This document shows, one piece after another, positions 11,209 to 20,729 of a stretch of 64,000 bases of DNA (its first letter is position 1; each line of letters begins with the position of its first letter). Under the pieces are notes generated by a model that worked only from the letters and a program-made list of their open reading frames with translations, was not told the origin of the DNA and ran no database searches. Source of the DNA: Paralithodes platypus (lineage: Eukaryota > Arthropoda > Malacostraca > Decapoda > Lithodidae). The position numbers were made by a program, and so were the translations under genes. The stretch is taken from the NCBI GenBank assembly GCA_032716605.1, contig CM064569.1:9861180-9925179 (forward strand). The letters are read 5' to 3'.

Positions 11209-12235
11209 AGTTTACCTGAAGAAGGATGCCCGGTTCTTGCTGGGGGACTTGGCGACACCCAACGTGGCACCTGGCGACAGGGGGGGCGCCGCTTCCACCA
11301 CTTGATGGACCCCAACTTATGCTTGCTGGGGTCCATTAAAACCGCACGCAGGTTTTCCTTGTTCTTATGGTCCACGTTCCAGGCCTTAAGCCGCTGTCAC
11401 ACGAGCGCGTTTTCCGTCAATTTTCCATGAGCAAGTTTGTTCTCGTATTATTTCGGGACATTTTCTCACTGGTATCGGCAACTAAACTGAAGATAGATTA
11501 TGTTAGGTGGCTGAATTCTGATGAAGTTTAATTTTTTAAGCTTCCAGGCCATAATTGCCCGTAATAATTGCTCTAAAAAAGGGCTTGTGTGACTCCGGCT
11601 TTAGGAACAGAGTCTTCGTTCCTGCGTCTCTTAGCCTGCCCGATCTTCAGGTTGTATTATTGATGCTGTTCCTCTGCTGTCCTTTTGGTCTGAAGGTCCC
11701 TGCTGCTTTGGGACTTGACCCAGGTGTATACGGAAGGAGGCTGTGGGAGGCACGCTACGCTCGAGTTTCTGTTGCTGGGTATTTTGGTCTGGTCTTTGAT
11801 GTCCATTTTTTGTCTCTTGGCACCGTTAATACTGCCTTTAGATCCCTCGGTCTTGTTCCTGGCGCCATTTTGACTTTCGGTTTGGTTTCTGAAGCCATCT
11901 TGACGTCCTAAAGGTCCGTTCTCGGTGTCATCTTGTCCTAAGGCTCCGTTTTCGGTGTCTTTTTCTTCTTCCAATAATCCGTTCCAAGGATCTTCAATTT
12001 GTTTTCTGGTCATTAATAAAGCTCTTCGCCTTTCCGCCTCCTTCACCTTTGCCTCCAACCGCTTATTGGTCTCCGCCTTGCCCAGTTTAAAGACGTTGAA
12101 GATGGCTACCAGTTTTCGCAGCTCTACCACCTCCTTGTGTACGTGGATGTCCATCAGTTTGGCGAGGGTCACCTGCAGGGCCGCATTATTCTCACGTTTC
12201 ACATGCTCCGGCTGGTTTTGTTGAACTTGGGCCAT
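11209..12235 (-). pseudogene. Unrecognised coding region, broken by a MITE
   Basis: A 192-residue frame runs from ATG at 12235 to TAA at 11657. It starts MAQVQQNQPEHVKRENNAAL and has a charged, probably helical region (residues about 20-85) followed by an N/G/Q-rich part. I do not recognise the family. Directly upstream on the minus strand is TTTTGCCTCTTTTCAG, a strong splice-acceptor-like sequence ending one base-pair triplet before the ATG. Past the stop the same frame stays protein-like (YNLKIGQAKRRRNEDSV), is cut by the MITE at 11397-11603, and resumes in frame (AWNVDHKNKENLRAVLMDPS). A change of frame at a run of seven G (about 11281) is needed to reach a C-terminus near 11213, where CTTCAG-GTAAAC could also be a donor. 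Either a decayed host exon or a relic of an unknown element is possible. Confidence 0.45.
11397..11603. mobile_element. MITE with AAAGCCG termini, copy 2
   Basis: It is homologous to 6647-6866, with ends TTAAGCCGCTGTCACACG and GTGTGACTCCGGCTTTA. It sits inside the unrecognised coding region 11209-12235; removing it restores frame continuity there. Confidence 0.8.
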
Positions 12236-12594
12236 TTCTGAAAAGAGGCAAAATTACATTAAAAGACAATTATTTAAATTAGCTACATTGGAAGAAAATT
12301 ATAAAAGCTACACTAGAAGACAAAAACCAAAGGGACTTGATATAGACAACTTCAACTTTGACTGTTGTCTCCTTCACACACATACAAGAACAAAATCCGG
12401 CTTCAGTTGAAACAAAACTCGTCTAAGCCCAAAATAAAAAATAAAATAGATAAATATATACAATAAAAAGAATAAACGCGTCCTTAAATACCGAAAGGGA
12501 TCACCAGTCATTATCTCTCTCTAATCCATCTTCCGATCCTATTCCAAACCTGAATTATATCTCCCTACACAACCCCCGCACTGTATGATCCTCG
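12236..12594. other. Spacer upstream of the unrecognised coding region
   Basis: The splice-acceptor-like TTTTGCCTCTTTTCAG (minus strand, about 12238-12253) is the only signal. No first exon or promoter could be assigned. Confidence 0.4.
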
Positions 12595-12755
12595 AAAATG
12601 GCCCTTATACATACATATATACATACAAACTTACTATACATACATACATACATACATAGCCTACATAATACAAATAAATAAATACAGGCATACATACATA
12701 CAAACTTAGTATTCATACATACAGTACATACATACATACTGTACATATAATTAAA
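12595..12755. repeat. Imperfect (TACA)n microsatellite
   Basis: Repeated CATACATACATA tracts are interrupted by AAACTTA and TAAATAAATA. Confidence 0.9.
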
Positions 12756-13057
12756 TACAATTTTGTGCTTACCGTATTTTTTTAAGATGAGATGTAGATG
12801 TAGTGTTGATTCGGGCACGGTAGATCTCACGGTAATGATGAAACAGCTAGGGATTCCAACACGATGTATGATAATAATAACAGTAGACGGAACACAATAC
12901 CCTCCCGATGAAAGTTGGGGACAGACACACTCAGTCACACTGACTGGAATCCACTACCAGGCCTACTTATTAATGGGTGGGTGGGTTGAGTGGGCGGAGT
13001 TATGGGGTAGTAGATGTCACCCATTGGTTCGCCTCCCACCAGACTGGTCAATTACCT

Positions 13058-13411
13058 GTTTTTTTTTATCTTTCTCTCCTTTTCTCTCTTTCCCTGGCTT
13101 GTATCCATTTGGCCCCATTCAGCCAACTGTTTTAAGACGCTTATATCCATCCAGGTGTCGATTTCTTCCTGGCGAGCGATAGCGATCTAGCACTGTTTGG
13201 AGAAATCCGGCTTCGCCGGAAACATTTGTATATCGAAAAATTTACACATTTAGCTTGCTGTCAAAACAAAAAAATCTATATATGATAGCTCGCTGCCGCT
13301 CGCCAGGAAAATATTGACACCTGTATGGGGGTAAACGTCTTAAAACAGTAGGCTGAATGGGGCCGAATGGATACAAGCCAAAGAGGGAGGGATGGATAAA
13401 AAAAAACAAGG
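13058..13411. mobile_element. Foldback MITE family A, intact copy
   Basis: The two halves mirror each other from TTTCTCTCTTTCCCTGGCTT (left) to GCCAAAGAGGGAGG (right). Each arm holds GTATCCATTTGGCCCCATTC, a CGTCTTAAAACAGTAGGCTG or its inverse, and the GGCGAGCG..GCGAGC module. The centre holds CCGGCTTCGCCGG and a TTTGTA/TAAATT stretch. No protein is encoded. Confidence 0.85.
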
Positions 13412-13432
13412 TGGTCTCCCTGGACCCTTTTA

Positions 13433-13585
13433 ATATAAGAACATAAGAAAACGGAAATCTGCAGAGGTCCTACCGGCCCACACAAGGCAGATCCCTTTCA
13501 CACGCAACCAATATTATTCTTGTGACAATCCAAATTACGTGTGAAAGTTTCCACCGTTTCTGAGCAGACATAATTTTGAAACTTT
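13433..13585 (-). pseudogene. CR1 LINE 3' end, third subfamily
   Basis: The plus strand reads ATAAGAACATAAGAAAACGG then CACACAAGGCAGATCCCTTT. This is the CR1 3' UTR and tail in minus orientation. The remaining coding end resembles the copy at 33035-33193 rather than the main subfamily. Confidence 0.65.
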
Positions 13586-13587
13586 AT

Positions 13588-14095
13588 CTATCGTTAGCGA
13601 GGCCACATATGGATGATGCTGTTCATTTATGGCATCCCTATTACAGCATGGACATAGATTCCTTGGAGAGATTATAACGTAGAATGACAAAAGTTATACA
13701 TAATATTAGAAATCTTCCATATGAAGAAAGGTTGAAGGAATTAGGCTTACATTCGTTAGAAAGACGCAGAGTTAGAGGGGATATGATAGAAATGTTCACG
13801 TGGGTTAGTGGGATTATTAATAAAGGGCTTATGAAAGATGGTTTGAAGCTCAGTGATAGCGAAAGAACTCGAACTAATGGTTTCAAATTTGATACATTTC
13901 GTTTCAGGAAAGATATAGGCAAATACTGGTTTGGTAACAGAGTTGTAGACATGTGGAATAGGCTACCGGGTGGTATAGTGGGATCAAAAACTATATAGAG
14001 CTTCAATATATAATTGTATAGACATATGGACGAGATCGGGTGGGTGTGAGATGGATCTGCCGTGTATGGGTCAATTCTTATTTTCTTATTTGTAA
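13588..14095 (+). pseudogene. CR1 LINE fragment, RT C-terminal part and 3' end
   Basis: The plus strand encodes the last 130 residues or so of ORF2: YYSMDIDSLE, RRMTKVIHNIRNLPYEERL, GLHSLERRRVRGDMIE, KYWFGNRVVDMWNRLPGG. A stop interrupts at DSLERL and the frame ends at TI near 13998. It then runs into the 3' UTR (GGGTGTGAGATGGATCTGCC) and a short tail. It lies in opposite orientation to its neighbour at 13433. Confidence 0.9.
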
Positions 14096-14299
14096 ATGCC
14101 ATATTCAAATAAATAGAATCGTCAAGAAAGTTGATGAGAAACGTCTATCAACTTTCTGAACTGTCGAAATCGGTTGCAAACACGTAATTTGCGATTGACA
14201 AAATAGGATGATATATAGACAAAATATAGAAGCATGGCAAAAATAGGTTTACTAAATGCTGTATCACTGTAACATCAATTTTCGAGATGATGAGCGCGT

Positions 14300-14491
14300 T
14301 TTTGTTTTCTGGTATTTAATAAACGATTTTCTTCAGAGTAGGAAGGGTATGTGGAAGTCAGAAGGTTAATTGACCACTTGCGAGTTTCAGGCTACAAGGA
14401 AGTTGAAGCTGTAGACATCGATAGAAAACAGAAATGCGATAATAATGTAGGTTTCTGAACTTTCTTATGGCTAAAGAGTAGGTTGAATTGG

Positions 14492-14551
<60 letters not shown>

Positions 14552-14748
14552 CTACAACCGTATTTTAGCTGGTAATTCTGCTAAATATCGATGTCTACAA
14601 CTCCAACTTCCGTATAGAAGGAAACTCGCAAGTGGTCAATTGAGAAAGTATTTACCCCCATAGTTCCCACTGATTCTTCCTAAGTTGTATAAAATCGTCT
14701 ACTGGTGGCCAGAATAGACAGTCAAAATGCGTCATGATCTTCAAAGGG
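14300..14748. mobile_element. Palindromic MITE enclosing a second MITE
   Basis: The arms 14300-14367 and 14642-14748 are distant inverted copies (TTCTGG...ACGATTTT..TAGGAAG on each). The right arm ends ATGATCTTCAAAGGGTTAA, a CCCTTT-TTAA terminus. The centre is the inner MITE at 14368-14641. The left end is uncertain. Confidence 0.45.
14368..14641. mobile_element. MITE with 40-bp terminal inverted repeats, copy 2
   Basis: The ends AATTGACCACTTGCGAGTTT and AAACTCGCAAGTGGTCAATT match the copy at 10250-10467. A (TA)n tract at 14497-14549 lies in the middle and lengthens it. Confidence 0.85.
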
Positions 14749-15120
14749 TTAAGGGGAGACTGACCGTTTGTTTGGTCTATTAATTCATTTATTCATAAAT
14801 TGTTTTAGTTTCCTCCCTAGACCTCCATCAAGCTTAGAAACTCACAACCTAGAACCCCCTTCAAGATAAATTTGTACATTTTTCAGTAGAAAAATGTCCT
14901 GGCCGAAGGCCGGTTCCTCTTAAAATTGCAGGCTCGCTATCGCTCGCCAGGAGATAATCGATACCTAAATGGCACGAAAGGTCTTAAAATTGACAACGAA
15001 ATGGGGCGAAAGGTGTTAACATCGCCAAACTAATGGGCCGCACGTCTTATAATCTCAAAACTAGTAGTGCTAAAACATTAGGGAGAAGGGGGTCCAGAAA
15101 AACGGTCTGCCTCCCCTTAA
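14749..15120 (+). mobile_element. MITE family B, complete with TTAA at both ends
   Basis: It begins TTAAGGGGAGACTGACC and ends GTCTGCCTCCCCTTAA. The interior has TTTTTCAGTAG, CGGCCGAAGGCCGG and CGCTATCGCTCGCCAGG. Its left TTAA is also the right TTAA of the preceding element. This is the best reference copy of family B, at 372 bp. Confidence 0.85.
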
Positions 15121-15218
15121 AAACTGTTTGCTGCTTTGTTTCCGGGCGGGTAATAACGCAGGTGTAGGTCAGGTCAAGCCACGGATCTGGTAAAAGGTCA
15201 CGGGTCAGGTCAACAGTA

Positions 15219-15435
15219 TAAAGCCGGTATCACACGAGAGCTATTATAGTCAAAATTCGATGATCGACATTTTTCTGGCAACATTTCTGGACTATTTTGC
15301 ACTGGTTTTGGAAACTAGACTGTTGGTAGATGAATTTAGGTAACCGAAATATTGTAAATGTTGACCTCATAAGCTGCCAGACCAGTGTTGAGGATAAATG
15401 TTGAGTGAATCAGGGCTCGTGTGACACCGGCTTAA
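15219..15435. mobile_element. MITE with AAAGCCG termini, copy 3
   Basis: The ends TAAAGCCGGTATCACACGAG and CTCGTGTGACACCGGCTTAA form a clean inverted repeat of about 20 bp. The interior is diverged from the other two copies. Confidence 0.8.
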
Positions 15436-15545
15436 AGGTCAATTATAAGAACATTATAAAGTGGGGCTAGTGGTAAGACAAATCAGCGGCGGTTAAGGGA
15501 GCCCACCTCGCTTTTTTTCTCTTTCTCTCCCTTTATCTTTGCGAA

Positions 15546-15703
15546 GTGGCTACGGGACACCACCAGTGGTGTCACGCAGCCCAGCCAGTGAGGCTGGGCT
15601 ACGGGACACCACTGGTGGTGTCCTGTAGCCCAGCCTCACTGGCTGGGCTGCGTGACACTACCAGTGGTGTCTCGCAGCCCAGCCACACTGGGTAGGCTAC
15701 GGC
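15546..15703. repeat. GC-rich hairpin cluster
   Basis: Alternating inverted units of GGCTACGGGACACCAC and GTGGTGTC(C/A)CG(T/C)AGCC are joined by CCCAGCC-type linkers. Any two neighbours can pair, giving perfect stems of about 18 bp. It is preceded by a relic of foldback family A (TTAAGGGAGCCCACCTCGC at 15495). Confidence 0.8.
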
Positions 15704-15705
15704 AA

Positions 15706-15853
15706 GCTAAATTTGTTCATATCGTATTTTTTCTTAGTTTAAACACATGCCCTTTGATCCTACCAGGTTACCTCACAACAAAGTCTTTGTAAATCGTTGT
15801 TATATACCCCTCACACGTCTTCTCATCCAAGCTTGGGAAATTGAGATTCTTCA

Positions 15854-15885
<32 letters not shown>

Positions 15886-16294
15886 GTGTGTGTGTGTGTG
15901 CGTGTGTGTGTGTGTACAAATGAATGGGAACGGTGTGGATGGAAATATTTACGTATGGGTTTGTGAATGAAAGTACGAAATGTTTCTGTGATTGTGAATA
16001 TAAAGGTGTGTTTGTGTGAGCACGTGGTTGTATGTTTGTGAGTAGAATTATACATGGCAGGGTAGGTGCTTTTAATAGTGAATCCGTGTCCACTTGTAAA
16101 TGAAAATGTGTGTGTTGTATAATATATATATATATACAGTATATATATCTGCCATGGTCAGGTTACATACAGACATAGGGAAGATAAAGATTGGAAAATG
16201 AGTGAGACGGGGCGACACGATCTCACCTACGGTTTTCAAGTGATCTTTAGAATGTGTTCATGAAAAAAAGGAATACATACAGATGTGGAATACC
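15706..16294. repeat. Right arm of the 0.56-kb inverted repeat
   Basis: It is the reverse complement of 3-561 with longer GT and TA tracts (15854-15914, 16120-16148). Confidence 0.8.
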
Positions 16295-16667
16295 TTAACC
16301 ACTTCGAATTTGCAGATTACAAAGCAGAACACCTTACCTTGTTGCTTTTAATGCTCCCGAAACCCAATTTCTCCATCTTACTACCCGTCCGGAACCGCCA
16401 GAAGACTATCGCTTATACTTCAACAATACAAACATCAATCATTAAGAACATAAGAACATAAGAAAATGGGAGTCTGCAGAAAGCCGATTGGCCTAAGCAA
16501 GGCAGATCCCTGTCCCAGACAACCCCAGTTCAATTACAAAGCCCAATTATAGGCTCAACACTCTAATACCCTGAGGATCATCTTACCAAAACGGTTAGAG
16601 ATTAACGCAGGATTATGGGGGTATGCAGAGTGCTGATTGGCCCAACCCGGCTGATCCCCCTTCACAC

Positions 16668-19649
16668 TCAACCCTTCTCGTCCATATGCTTATCCAATTT
16701 TATCTTAAAGCTCCCTACCGTTTTAGACCCCACTATAGCACTTGGTAGTCCATTCCACCCATCTACAACTCTGTTACCAAACCAATATTTGCCTATATCT
16801 TTTCTGAAACGAAATTTATCTAATTTGAAACCATTGGTACGAGTTCTTTCGCTATCACTGAGCTTTAGTACATTTGTCATGTCCCCTTTGTTAATCCCAC
16901 TAACCCACTTGAACACCTCTATCATATCCCCTCTAACTCTGCGTCTCTCTAACGAATGTAAACCTAATTTCTTCAACCTTTCTTCATACGAAAGATTTCT
17001 AATATTATGGATCATTTTTGTCATTCTACGCTGTACTCTCTCCAATGAATCTATGTCCATTCTGTAATAAGGACACCAAAATTGGACAGCATAATCCATA
17101 TGGGGTCTCACTAATGACAAGTAAAGTTTTAAGATAACATCAGCAGTTCTGTTACTCACACTCCTAGAGATGAACCCGAGAATCCTGTTTGCCTTATTAC
17201 GAACGCTTATACACTGTTTTCTAGGCTTCAAATCATTGCTAACAAACACACCTAGATCTTTCTCACAGTCTGAATTTTCTAATTCTAAATTAGCTAGTTT
17301 ATATTTAACATTTGTTTGCATCTTCCCTATCTTTAATACCTTGCATTTGTCAATGTTAAACTTCATCTGCCAATTTACTGACCATTCATGTAAGGTATCT
17401 AGATCCCTTTGGAGGCACTCTATATCGCTATCTGAATCAATTGATCTCCCCATTTTAGTATCGTCTGCGAATTTACTTATCCTACTAGTTATACCTAAAT
17501 CTAGGTCATTTATGTATATAAGAAACAACAGGGGACCTAATACCGATCCCTGGGGGACACCACTTTTGACTGCTCCCCACTCTGACTTGGTACCATTTAT
17601 GCTGACTCTCTGTTTCCTACCAATTAGCCATGACCTAATCCATCCCAACAACGATCCTCCTATTCCATGTGCCTCAACCTTTCTCATCAATCTCTCATGA
17701 GGGACTCTGTCGAAAGCTTTACTGAAATCTAAATAAATAATATCATATGACTTGTCACTATCTACTGCTTCATATACCTCTGAGAAAAAGCTAAGCAAAT
17801 TAGTAAGGCAAGAACGTCCCTTAGTGAATCCATGCTGCGAAGAATTTATTAAGTTAAATTTGTCTAAGTGGCTTCTAATTTTCCTAGCAATAATAGACTC
17901 TAGCAACTTTCCTATGATTGATGTGAGACTAATGGGACGGTAATTGGATGCTATCGATTTATCACCTTTTTTGAAGATCGGAACTACATTTGCAAGCTTC
18001 CAAGCTTCTGGAACTAAACCTGTTTCTAATGACTTGTTAAATAAACATGCTAATGGGCTACTTAATTCATCTCTGCATTCTTTTAATACTCTAGCATATA
18101 CCTCGTCAGGACCAGGCGATTTTTGAGGTTTCAGTCTGTCAATTTCCTTAAGCACATCATTTCTACTTATACTAACTGTACTTAACATATTTTCTATACT
18201 ATCACTATATACCATATTGACTTCTGGAATCTGTGCCAAATTTTCATTAGTGAAAACGGAAAGAAACTGACTATTTAATGTACTGCACATTTCTAAATCA
18301 TTTTCTGTTATTTCTCCTATTGAAGTTTTTAGGGGGCCTATTACATCTCTAACTTTAGATTTATATAGTTGGTAAAAAGCTTTAGGGTTATTTTTTGAGT
18401 CACTGGCAATCCTTATTTCATAATTTCTTTTTGCTTTCCTGATTTCCTTTTTGACCTGTCTTGATAGAGTCTGATAGTATATATGTAGATGATTTTCGCC
18501 TTTCTTAATTTTTCTATATATTCCTTTCTTTTTTCCTATAAGATCTATTAGCTTATTAGTCATCCATTTTGGTTGGTTCTGCGGCGATCTAAATGTTCTT
18601 TTAGGGATATATTTATTTTGAGCATTGTGGAGTGAAGCAATAAACTGGTTATATGTAGGTGGCAAGTTTAACTCTGGCATATCCTGACTTAATTGCTTAA
18701 CAATAGGGTCCACCCTTAAGTATCTTCTTAGCCCACCATAATCGGCTTTTCTGAAATCTGGGATAAGTGTCGTATTCTCTTTAGCATTCCCTGTCCATTG
18801 TATATTAAAATAAATAGATTTATGATCGCTATTTCCTAGGTGGTCACCAATCTCTACATCATTTATCATATGTTCATTGTTACTAAAAACTAAATCAAGA
18901 ATATTAATACCTCTAGTCGGCGTATCTATGAATTGAAATAAAAAACTATCTTGTACTACCTCAATAAACTCTACTGAATCGGAGTCGCCTATTTGGTGCT
19001 GCCAATCAATGTTCGGAAAATGTAAATCCTCCATAATGCACACATTGCTAAACCTTGATGCTATTTTAATTTCCTCCCATAACGATGTTCCGCCATTTCT
19101 ACTCATATTAGGCAGTCTATATATAACTCCAATAACTATGGTCTCACTACCTTCGTTAACCTCTACCCAAACACTTTCATTATCATTATTTAGTGTAATA
19201 CCTGATTTAATACAGCTTTTTAATGTACTCCTGACAAACACTGCTATACCCCCGCCCCTCCTACTTGTTCGGTCATATTTAAATAAACTATATCCTGGAA
19301 TATCAAATTCTGCTAAAAAATGCCTAGATTCTGTATTAATCCACGTTTCAGTTAGCGCTATTATGTCTATATTTTCTGTGCTAACGAGTGCTCTAAGTTC
19401 GTTCATTTTGTTACATAAACTCCTACAATGTGTATAATATACCCTCAACCTATTACTTTTATTTGCAACTAATTTTCTTTTGTTTTTAGCAAACTTATTA
19501 TTTCCTGTTGAACTACTAGCTCTAGACGGAAATTCTACTCTATCAGTAATCTCATCTTTACTATCAGTTACATGTGTAGTGTTATCGATACTACTATCAC
19601 ACATCACTATATTCGCACTATCTTGACTGATTATTTCTATTTTACTCAC
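16668..19649 (-). CDS. CR1 ORF2: endonuclease-reverse transcriptase (993 aa)
   Basis: This frame encodes the enzyme that nicks target DNA and copies the element RNA onto it. Residues about 66-290 form an APE-like endonuclease with ETW (E101), RRGGGIAVFVR, the D208 motif and SDH (274-276). Residues about 500-790 form the RT with KSPGPD, RPISLTS, IIYLDFSKAFDRVP (D641), GVPQGSVLGPLLF (697 on) and FADD (727-730). The CR1 C-terminal region follows to WFGNRVVDGWNGLP. The frame is open over its whole length. One oddity is the usual GDxN motif, which reads EDLH here (E207, H210); the normally conserved Asn is replaced, so the endonuclease may be impaired. Start: first ATG after the gap behind ORF1. 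No promoter was identified. Confidence 0.92.
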   Translation of the reverse strand: MSKIEIISQDSANIVMCDSSIDNTTHVTDSKDEITDRVEFPSRASSSTGNNKFAKNKRKLVANKSNRLRVYYTHCRSLCNKMNELRALVSTENIDIIALTETWINTESRHFLAEFDIPGYSLFKYDRTSRRGGGIAVFVRSTLKSCIKSGITLNNDNESVWVEVNEGSETIVIGVIYRLPNMSRNGGTSLWEEIKIASRFSNVCIMEDLHFPNIDWQHQIGDSDSVEFIEVVQDSFLFQFIDTPTRGINILDLVFSNNEHMINDVEIGDHLGNSDHKSIYFNIQWTGNAKENTTLIPDFRKADYGGLRRYLRVDPIVKQLSQDMPELNLPPTYNQFIASLHNAQNKYIPKRTFRSPQNQPKWMTNKLIDLIGKKKGIYRKIKKGENHLHIYYQTLSRQVKKEIRKAKRNYEIRIASDSKNNPKAFYQLYKSKVRDVIGPLKTSIGEITENDLEMCSTLNSQFLSVFTNENLAQIPEVNMVYSDSIENMLSTVSISRNDVLKEIDRLKPQKSPGPDEVYARVLKECRDELSSPLACLFNKSLETGLVPEAWKLANVVPIFKKGDKSIASNYRPISLTSIIGKLLESIIARKIRSHLDKFNLINSSQHGFTKGRSCLTNLLSFFSEVYEAVDSDKSYDIIYLDFSKAFDRVPHERLMRKVEAHGIGGSLLGWIRSWLIGRKQRVSINGTKSEWGAVKSGVPQGSVLGPLLFLIYINDLDLGITSRISKFADDTKMGRSIDSDSDIECLQRDLDTLHEWSVNWQMKFNIDKCKVLKIGKMQTNVKYKLANLELENSDCEKDLGVFVSNDLKPRKQCISVRNKANRILGFISRSVSNRTADVILKLYLSLVRPHMDYAVQFWCPYYRMDIDSLERVQRRMTKMIHNIRNLSYEERLKKLGLHSLERRRVRGDMIEVFKWVSGINKGDMTNVLKLSDSERTRTNGFKLDKFRFRKDIGKYWFGNRVVDGWNGLPSAIVGSKTVGSFKIKLDKHMDEKG

Positions 19650-19714
19650 TGGTTTGTCACATGAAGTACCTGCTCCATATGGAGACAGTATTTTACTTAC
19701 ACACCCAGGTTTTT

Positions 19715-20242
19715 TTAACGAAACCCCACAACAATCTTGTCCAGTGAGCTGGCCAAGGTCGAAACTCCTAGTCGAGAAAGATGTACTCCATCCTGGGCAT
19801 ACAGTTCATCCTTACCATAGAAGTGGGTCCAGTTATCTAGGAATAGTATTGACTTTGCCTTGCAATACTTCTCCAGCCGGCTATTTACACCAATAGCCCT
19901 GGAGGACCATTCCTTCCGTACCCCTCTTCTTGGCAGGATACTGTGTACCACAGGAAATCCACCCTTCTCCTTGATCCTCTCCAGCATTTCCTGGTACTTG
20001 GTCAGCAACTCCTCAGTCCTGCATCTCCATATGTCATTGGATCCCGCGTTGATGAAGATGAAGGGGTCCTCCCCACCCACTTCTAGGACACCATCCATCT
20101 TCTCTGCCACCCTCCCGACTCCGGCTCCAGGTAGGCAGACAACTTTACTAACATGAGTGTTAGTAGCCCCGTCAAGGTACCTAACCATTGAATCACCGAC
20201 AATGAACTTAGCTTTTTTCCGCTGACGGCGTGTAGCATTCAT
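19715..20242 (-). CDS. CR1 ORF1: SGNH/GDSL-type esterase domain (175 aa)
   Basis: This has the SGNH-hydrolase blocks in order: FIVGDSMVRYLD (Ser18), CLPGAGVGRV (Gly39/41), INAGSNDIW (Asn69) and YAQDGVHLSRLG (Asp151, His154). All catalytic positions of the fold are present. Esterase domains in ORF1 proteins of CR1-like LINEs are known; their role in retrotransposition is unclear, and lipid or membrane contact has been proposed. The ATG at 20242 lies within a basic stretch (RRQRKKAK). Upstream, a second open frame (about 20378-20210, frame shifted) carries FVCTHCALVKSKKL, a CxxC pair that may be the remnant of the zinc-finger part of a longer ORF1. The present start may therefore be the result of a frameshift. 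Confidence 0.85.
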   Translation of the reverse strand: MNATRRQRKKAKFIVGDSMVRYLDGATNTHVSKVVCLPGAGVGRVAEKMDGVLEVGGEDPFIFINAGSNDIWRCRTEELLTKYQEMLERIKEKGGFPVVHSILPRRGVRKEWSSRAIGVNSRLEKYCKAKSILFLDNWTHFYGKDELYAQDGVHLSRLGVSTLASSLDKIVVGFR

Positions 20243-20378
20243 CTTCTTTCAATCCAGTCTTGCTAAGGCAGCCTCCCAGAGTCTGGATGTGCTCAACCGC
20301 CTCAAGGAGTTCTTTACCCCTGCTCAGCTTCTTGCTCTTTACAAGGGCACAGTGCGTACACACGAAGTTTGAAGCAAT
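20210..20378 (-). pseudogene. Upstream ORF1 remnant with CxxC
   Basis: An open frame overlapping the start of the esterase ORF in another phase reads IASNFVCTHCALVKSKKL and then a leucine-rich helix-like stretch (KELLEAVEHIQTLG). CR1 ORF1 proteins can carry a PHD-type zinc finger ahead of the esterase; this could be its last part. Only two finger cysteines are visible. Confidence 0.35.
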
Positions 20379-20475
20379 TTAAGTCATAGGAAGAGTGAAA
20401 GACTGATTCTGGGAGAGAGTTCCAGAGCTCAGCAGTTGAATAGAAGAAAGACTGTACCCTAGTACCAAACATATA
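20367..20475 (-). pseudogene. LINE remnant of another family (RT C-terminal end)
   Basis: The minus strand reads FGTRVQSFFYSTAELWNSLP then ESVFHSSYDLNCFK. This is typical of the last residues of many LINE reverse transcriptases (AELWNSLP...LNxFK). It abuts the CR1 5' end. The AT-rich stretch beyond it (20476-20560) recurs at 30584-30660. Confidence 0.6.
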
Positions 20476-20563
20476 TAAATTCAATAATGTCCAACTCCAA
20501 TATCCTTACACAGTTATATTTTAGCAACTACTATTAATTATTACTATCTCCTCTCCCCAAAAG

Positions 20564-20565
<2 letters not shown>

Positions 20566-20615
<50 letters not shown>

Positions 20616-20651
20616 GGGTATATATATATATACTGTATATATATATATACC

Positions 20652-20729
<78 letters not shown>
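20566..20729. repeat. (TA)n microsatellite with CCGGTA and CTGTA interruptions
   Basis: This TA tract was the insertion target of the adjoining Gypsy-A element, since TA sequence continues on the other side at 28025. Confidence 0.95.

Larger units (their letters stand above)
16442..20366 (-). mobile_element. CR1-type LINE retrotransposon, nearly full length
   Basis: The order on the minus strand is ORF1 (20242-19715), a 65-bp gap, ORF2 (19649-16668), a short 3' UTR, then a tail of two to three 8-bp units (TTATGTTC). Octamer tails and an esterase ORF1 are CR1-clade hallmarks. Other copies of the same family are scattered over the window in both orientations, mostly 5' truncated. The 5' end is cut at about 20366, where a different LINE remnant begins. 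Confidence 0.9.

Noticed and set aside
17170..19437. Several plus-strand frames of 60-176 codons opposite CR1 ORF2
   Set aside because: They are antisense shadows of the RT frame; the same shadows recur opposite every CR1 copy.
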